From assembly GCA_910586585.1 (NCBI GenBank), contig CAJUKA010000141.1, positions 1 to 8,973 on the forward strand: a stretch of 8,973 nucleotides of DNA, in the 5' to 3' direction. Source of the stretch: an uncultured Lachnospiraceae bacterium. GTDB lineage: Bacteria; Bacillota; Clostridia; Lachnospirales; Lachnospiraceae. A model generated the notes under the pieces. The model saw only the letters and a list, made by a program, of their open reading frames with translations. It was not told the DNA's origin and did not search any database. Positions 6,655 through 8,973 of this stretch are shown piece by piece; position 1 is the first letter of the stretch, and each line of letters starts with the position of its first letter. The translations under genes were made by a program, and so were the position numbers.

Positions 6655-8522
6655 GCAGCATTATAAGCGGCATTGCCAAAGACCTGAAGGATGTTCCCAA
6701 AATGCTGAAAGAAAAGGCAGGGGGCATTGATATAAAGAAAATGCTGCTCTTAAACCTGCCGTATATCGGCGTGGGATATTTCTGCGACAAGGTGGCGTGC
6801 CTGTGGCGCGTGGCAGGGGGCGGCAACGCTTCCGACAAGATGATGGAAGTCATGAACGGTCTTGACACGTTATTTTCCAATCCGCTGCCGAGCCTGCACC
6901 CAAAGGATTTACTGATAGGTGCAGGGTGCGGTATTGCGCTGCGGCTGGCGGTGTATTTCAAAGCCAAAAATGCCAAGAAGTTCCGGCATGGCGTGGAATA
7001 CGGTTCTGCAAGGTGGGGGACTGCCAAGGATATCGAGCCATACATGGATTCGGTATTTGAGAACAATATCCTGCTGACACAGACGGAACGGCTGATGATG
7101 TCGGGCAGACCGAAAGAGCCAAAGTATGCAAGGAATAAGAACGTAATCATCATCGGGGGAAGCGGGAGCGGCAAGACACGTTTCTATGTAAAACCGCAGC
7201 TCATGCAGATGAATTGTTCGTATTGTGTCACTGATCCAAAAGGCACAATCCTTGTCGAATGCGGAAAAATGCTGAAAAAGGGCGGGTATCAGATAAAAGT
7301 CCTCAATACCATAAACTTTGCGAAATCCATGCACTACAATCCTTTTGCCTATATTCGGAGTGAAAAGGATATTTTGAAACTCGTAAACACGATTATTGTC
7401 AACACCAAAGGAGAGGGACAGCAATCCGGTGAGGACTTTTGGGTAAAGGCAGAGAAACTGTATTATACGGCGCTGATTGCCTACATATGGTATGAGGCGC
7501 CGGAAGATGAACAGAACTTTGCAATGCTGATTGACCTGATTGACGCAAGTGAGGCAAGGGAAGATGACGAGAATTTCAAGAACGCCGTTGACCTGTTGTT
7601 TGACGAGCTGGCAGAAAAAGACCCGAACCACTTCGCTGTCCGCCAATATGCCAAGTACAAACTTGCGGCGGGCAAGACGGCGAAAAGCATTTTAATTAGC
7701 TGCGGCGCACGTTTAGCGCCATTTGATATCCGGGAACTCCGTGACCTGATGGAGTATGACGATTTGGAGCTTGACACGCTTGGGGAAAGAAAGACGGCGC
7801 TGTTTGTCATTATCTCGGATACCGACGCCACTTTTAATTTCGTGGTGTCGATTATGTATTCACAGCTTTTCAACCTGCTCTGCGACAAGGCGGACGATGT
7901 TTATAACGGCAGGCTTCCGGTTCATGTGCGGATGCTGCTTGACGAGTTTGCCAACATCGGTCAGATTCCGCAGTTTGAAAAACTGATTGCAACAATCAGG
8001 AGCCGTGAAATATCGGCTTCCATTATTTTACAGTCAAAATCCCAGCTCAAAGCGATTTATAAGGACAATGCAGACACAATTCAGGGGAATTGTGACACCC
8101 TGCTTTTCCTTGGAGGGCAGGAGCAGACCACATTAAAAGAGCTTGCAGAGGTTTTAGGAAAAGAAACCATTGATCTTTTCAATACCTCGGACACAAGGGG
8201 TACATCGCAGTCCTACGGTCTGAACTACCAAAAGACCGGAAAGGCGCTTATGAGTGAGGATGAGATAGCGGTCATGGACGGCGGAAAGTGTATTATGCGG
8301 CTTAGGGGCGTAAGACCTTTTTTCTCGGACAAATTCGATATAACGAAGCATAAGCGGTACAGGGAGCTGTCCGATTATGACCCGAAAAACGCCTTTGACA
8401 TTGAGGATTATGTGAAGCACCAGCACCGCATGAAACTCACTCCCGGCACAGTGGTAGATGAAGCCTTTGACTGCGGGGAGGTCACGGGGCAGGAAGAAAA
8501 TTCATCACAGACAACTGAATAG
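6651..8522 (+). CDS. virD4: VirD4/TraG-family type IV secretion coupling protein
   Basis: This is the conjugative coupling ATPase (623 residues). It sits in the membrane, receives the relaxase-DNA complex and feeds it to the mating channel. Two likely membrane segments lie at about 30-50 and 86-103. RHGVEYGSARWGT (112-124) follows, typical of the family start. Walker A is IIGGSGSGKT (167-176); VTDPKG (193-198) comes after it. Walker B is MLLDEFANIG (428-437), followed by the IRSREISASIILQSKSQLK segment and NCDTLLFLGG. The C-terminal residues after about 585 are variable and acidic. Length is normal for the Gram-positive TraG/VirD4 type, and all key residues are present, so the gene looks intact. 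Its ATG overlaps the pcfB stop, indicating translational coupling. It is followed after 3 bases by a palindromic element. Confidence 0.95.
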   Translation: MSSIISGIAKDLKDVPKMLKEKAGGIDIKKMLLLNLPYIGVGYFCDKVACLWRVAGGGNASDKMMEVMNGLDTLFSNPLPSLHPKDLLIGAGCGIALRLAVYFKAKNAKKFRHGVEYGSARWGTAKDIEPYMDSVFENNILLTQTERLMMSGRPKEPKYARNKNVIIIGGSGSGKTRFYVKPQLMQMNCSYCVTDPKGTILVECGKMLKKGGYQIKVLNTINFAKSMHYNPFAYIRSEKDILKLVNTIIVNTKGEGQQSGEDFWVKAEKLYYTALIAYIWYEAPEDEQNFAMLIDLIDASEAREDDENFKNAVDLLFDELAEKDPNHFAVRQYAKYKLAAGKTAKSILISCGARLAPFDIRELRDLMEYDDLELDTLGERKTALFVIISDTDATFNFVVSIMYSQLFNLLCDKADDVYNGRLPVHVRMLLDEFANIGQIPQFEKLIATIRSREISASIILQSKSQLKAIYKDNADTIQGNCDTLLFLGGQEQTTLKELAEVLGKETIDLFNTSDTRGTSQSYGLNYQKTGKALMSEDEIAVMDGGKCIMRLRGVRPFFSDKFDITKHKRYRELSDYDPKNAFDIEDYVKHQHRMKLTPGTVVDEAFDCGEVTGQEENSSQTTE

Positions 8523-8525
8523 CGG

Positions 8526-8548
8526 CTTTTGGACACAATGGCTAAAAG
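8526..8548 (+). repeat. 23-base intergenic palindromic element, copy 3 (type A)
   Basis: It starts four bases after the coupling-protein stop. It has CTTTTGGACAC in common with copy 2, and its right arm is CTAAAAG (one change from CCAAAAG). The flanks also match copy 2 (GC before it, CG after it). Copy 4 follows 32 bases later, so types A and B occur here as a pair. Confidence 0.6.
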
Positions 8549-8580
8549 CGCACAAAAACAACTGAATATGGAACCGTCAA

Positions 8581-8603
8581 CCTTTGGGCATGATGTCCAA
8601 AAC
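8581..8603 (+). repeat. 23-base intergenic palindromic element, copy 4 (type B)
   Basis: CCTTTGGG, the core CATGATGTCC and a right arm CCAAAAC. It shares the core GGGCATGATGTCCA with copy 1, and the upstream CCGTC. It lies just before AAAAGGAG (8607-8614), the ribosome site of the 28-codon ORF. Confidence 0.6.
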
Positions 8604-8620
8604 AGCAAAAGGAGTTTTCC

Positions 8621-8707
8621 ATGTACTTGGGAAAGAGCAAAAACAAAGCACCCGGCACTGCCAATCGCCAAACTGAAAGCGCCGGATGTCCGCAGGGTTC
8701 TTCCTAA
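8621..8707 (+). CDS. Possible 28-residue small protein or leader peptide
   Basis: The ORF starts MYLGKSKNKAPGTANRQTES and ends AGCPQGSS. AAAAGGAG (8607-8614) lies 6 bases upstream of the ATG, a good ribosome site. The product is basic, with no membrane segment and no recognised family. It lies between a palindromic element and a GC-rich hairpin that begins 6 bases after its stop. This arrangement is typical of a leader ORF feeding into an attenuator. The longer open frame running from 8529 into maff2 overlaps it but has no ribosome site. Whether it acts as a peptide or only by being translated is open. Confidence 0.45.
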   Translation: MYLGKSKNKAPGTANRQTESAGCPQGSS

Positions 8708-8712
8708 AGGAC

Positions 8713-8749
8713 TGCCCTGCTTCTATTTTAACATAGGGCAGGGCATTTT
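8713..8749 (+). terminator. Hairpin with T-run ahead of maff2 (terminator or attenuator)
   Basis: TGCCCTGC (8713-8720) pairs with GCAGGGCA (8738-8745). Inside, CTAT (8723-8726) pairs with ATAG (8733-8736) around TTTAAC, and TTTTA follows the stem. A competing register, CTGCCCT (8712-8718) with AGGGCAG (8735-8741), is also possible, so two mutually exclusive folds exist. It lies between the 28-codon ORF and maff2, where it would set how much transcription reaches maff2 and the transfer genes beyond. Confidence 0.65.
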
Positions 8750-8810
8750 ACACGAAAAACTCTTTCAAAACTATCAAAATTTTATTTCAGGAAAGAAAGA
8801 GGTAATCAAA

Positions 8811-8925
8811 ATGGCATTTTTCGCAACAGCAATCACAGGATTAAAAACAGTCGTTACAGCAATCGGGGCAGGCGTTGGCGTGTGGGGCGTCATCAATCTG
8901 CTTGAGGGTTACGGCAACGACAACC
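8811..8925 (+). CDS. Maff2-family mobile element protein, first exon, interrupted by an insertion
   Basis: The product begins MAFFATAITGLKTVVTAIGA, the start that names the Maff2 family, and continues through VWGVINLLEGYGNDN (residues 24-38). These are small one- or two-helix membrane proteins in conjugative elements, next to type IV secretion genes; their exact role is not established. AAAGAGG (8796-8802) lies 8 bases before ATG 8811. After codon 38 the family usually continues with PGA-type sequence and a second hydrophobic segment. Here the frame instead reads RATRS and stops at 8940-8942. The break falls at the first base of codon 39 and coincides with a group II intron 5' end, so the short 43-residue ORF is probably an unspliced artefact. 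The same frame is open back to 8529, but that part has no ribosome site and is not likely to be translated in this frame. Confidence 0.85.
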
Positions 8926-8973
8926 GTGCGACACGTTCGTAACTGAAAAGGTTACGCACTAAGTCGAAAGGCT
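8926..8973 (+). mobile_element. 5' end of a probable group II intron inserted in maff2
   Basis: At 8926 the sequence switches from maff2 coding to GTGCGACACG, which fits the GUGYG 5' consensus of group II introns. The following AACTGAAAAGGTTACGCAC and AAGTCGAAAGG look like the structured start of domain I. The insertion is in the coding strand orientation, after the first base of codon 39, so splicing could restore the reading frame. The catalytic domains V/VI and the reverse transcriptase/maturase gene would lie beyond the window. The main alternative is another insertion or rearrangement whose edge happens to begin GTGCG. Confidence 0.68.

Noticed and set aside
6909..7646. 245-codon open frame on the minus strand over the coupling protein gene
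   Set aside because: It is antisense to the VirD4 coding region, which has all its motifs; the translation shows no family signal.
8529..8810. Upstream in-frame extension of maff2
   Set aside because: The first ATG lies inside a palindromic element with no ribosome site, and the peptide has no family signal. ATG 8811 has a good site and gives the exact Maff2 N terminus.

Overview
The window looks like the backbone of an integrative and conjugative element (or a related large mobile element) from a gut-type Clostridia/Lachnospiraceae bacterium (Bacillota). The evidence is the gene set and order: ParA, ParB, a RepA_N-type replication initiator, a small acidic protein, PcfB (DUF3801), a VirD4/TraG-type coupling ATPase and Maff2. 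This matches the conserved core of Tn1549-like conjugative transposons. All genes read on the + strand, with strong purine-rich ribosome binding sites and short overlaps typical of Firmicutes operons. Taxonomic placement below this level is inference.

Left module (1-3205): a 5'-truncated parA, parB overlapping it by 8 bases, repA 15 bases further on, and a small gene of unknown function. ParA/ParB would partition, and RepA would replicate, the excised circular form. The parA P-loop region is missing. An in-frame stop lies directly before the first conserved codons, so the copy seen here is probably defective or spans a rearrangement.

Cargo (about 3206-5990): a clearly more AT-rich block with a 300-base leader and one large gene. 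It encodes an 826-residue protein with four N-terminal membrane segments and a long soluble part of no family I can name. It sits between backbone genes and differs from them in base composition, so it looks like a horizontally acquired accessory gene. It is the best candidate for an undescribed function.

Right module (about 5990-8973): a strong terminator-like hairpin, a short leader with a 14-codon ORF, then pcfB and the coupling protein gene translationally linked by an ATGA overlap. After these come a regulatory stretch with a 28-codon ORF and a second hairpin, then maff2. The maff2 gene is interrupted after its 38th codon by what looks like the 5' end of a group II intron (GTGCGAC), which runs off the window.

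A 23-base near-palindromic element (arms CTTTTGG and CCAAAAG) occurs four times, only between genes and always a short way upstream of a ribosome binding site. It appears to be an element-wide regulatory or RNA-structure motif that standard annotation would miss.
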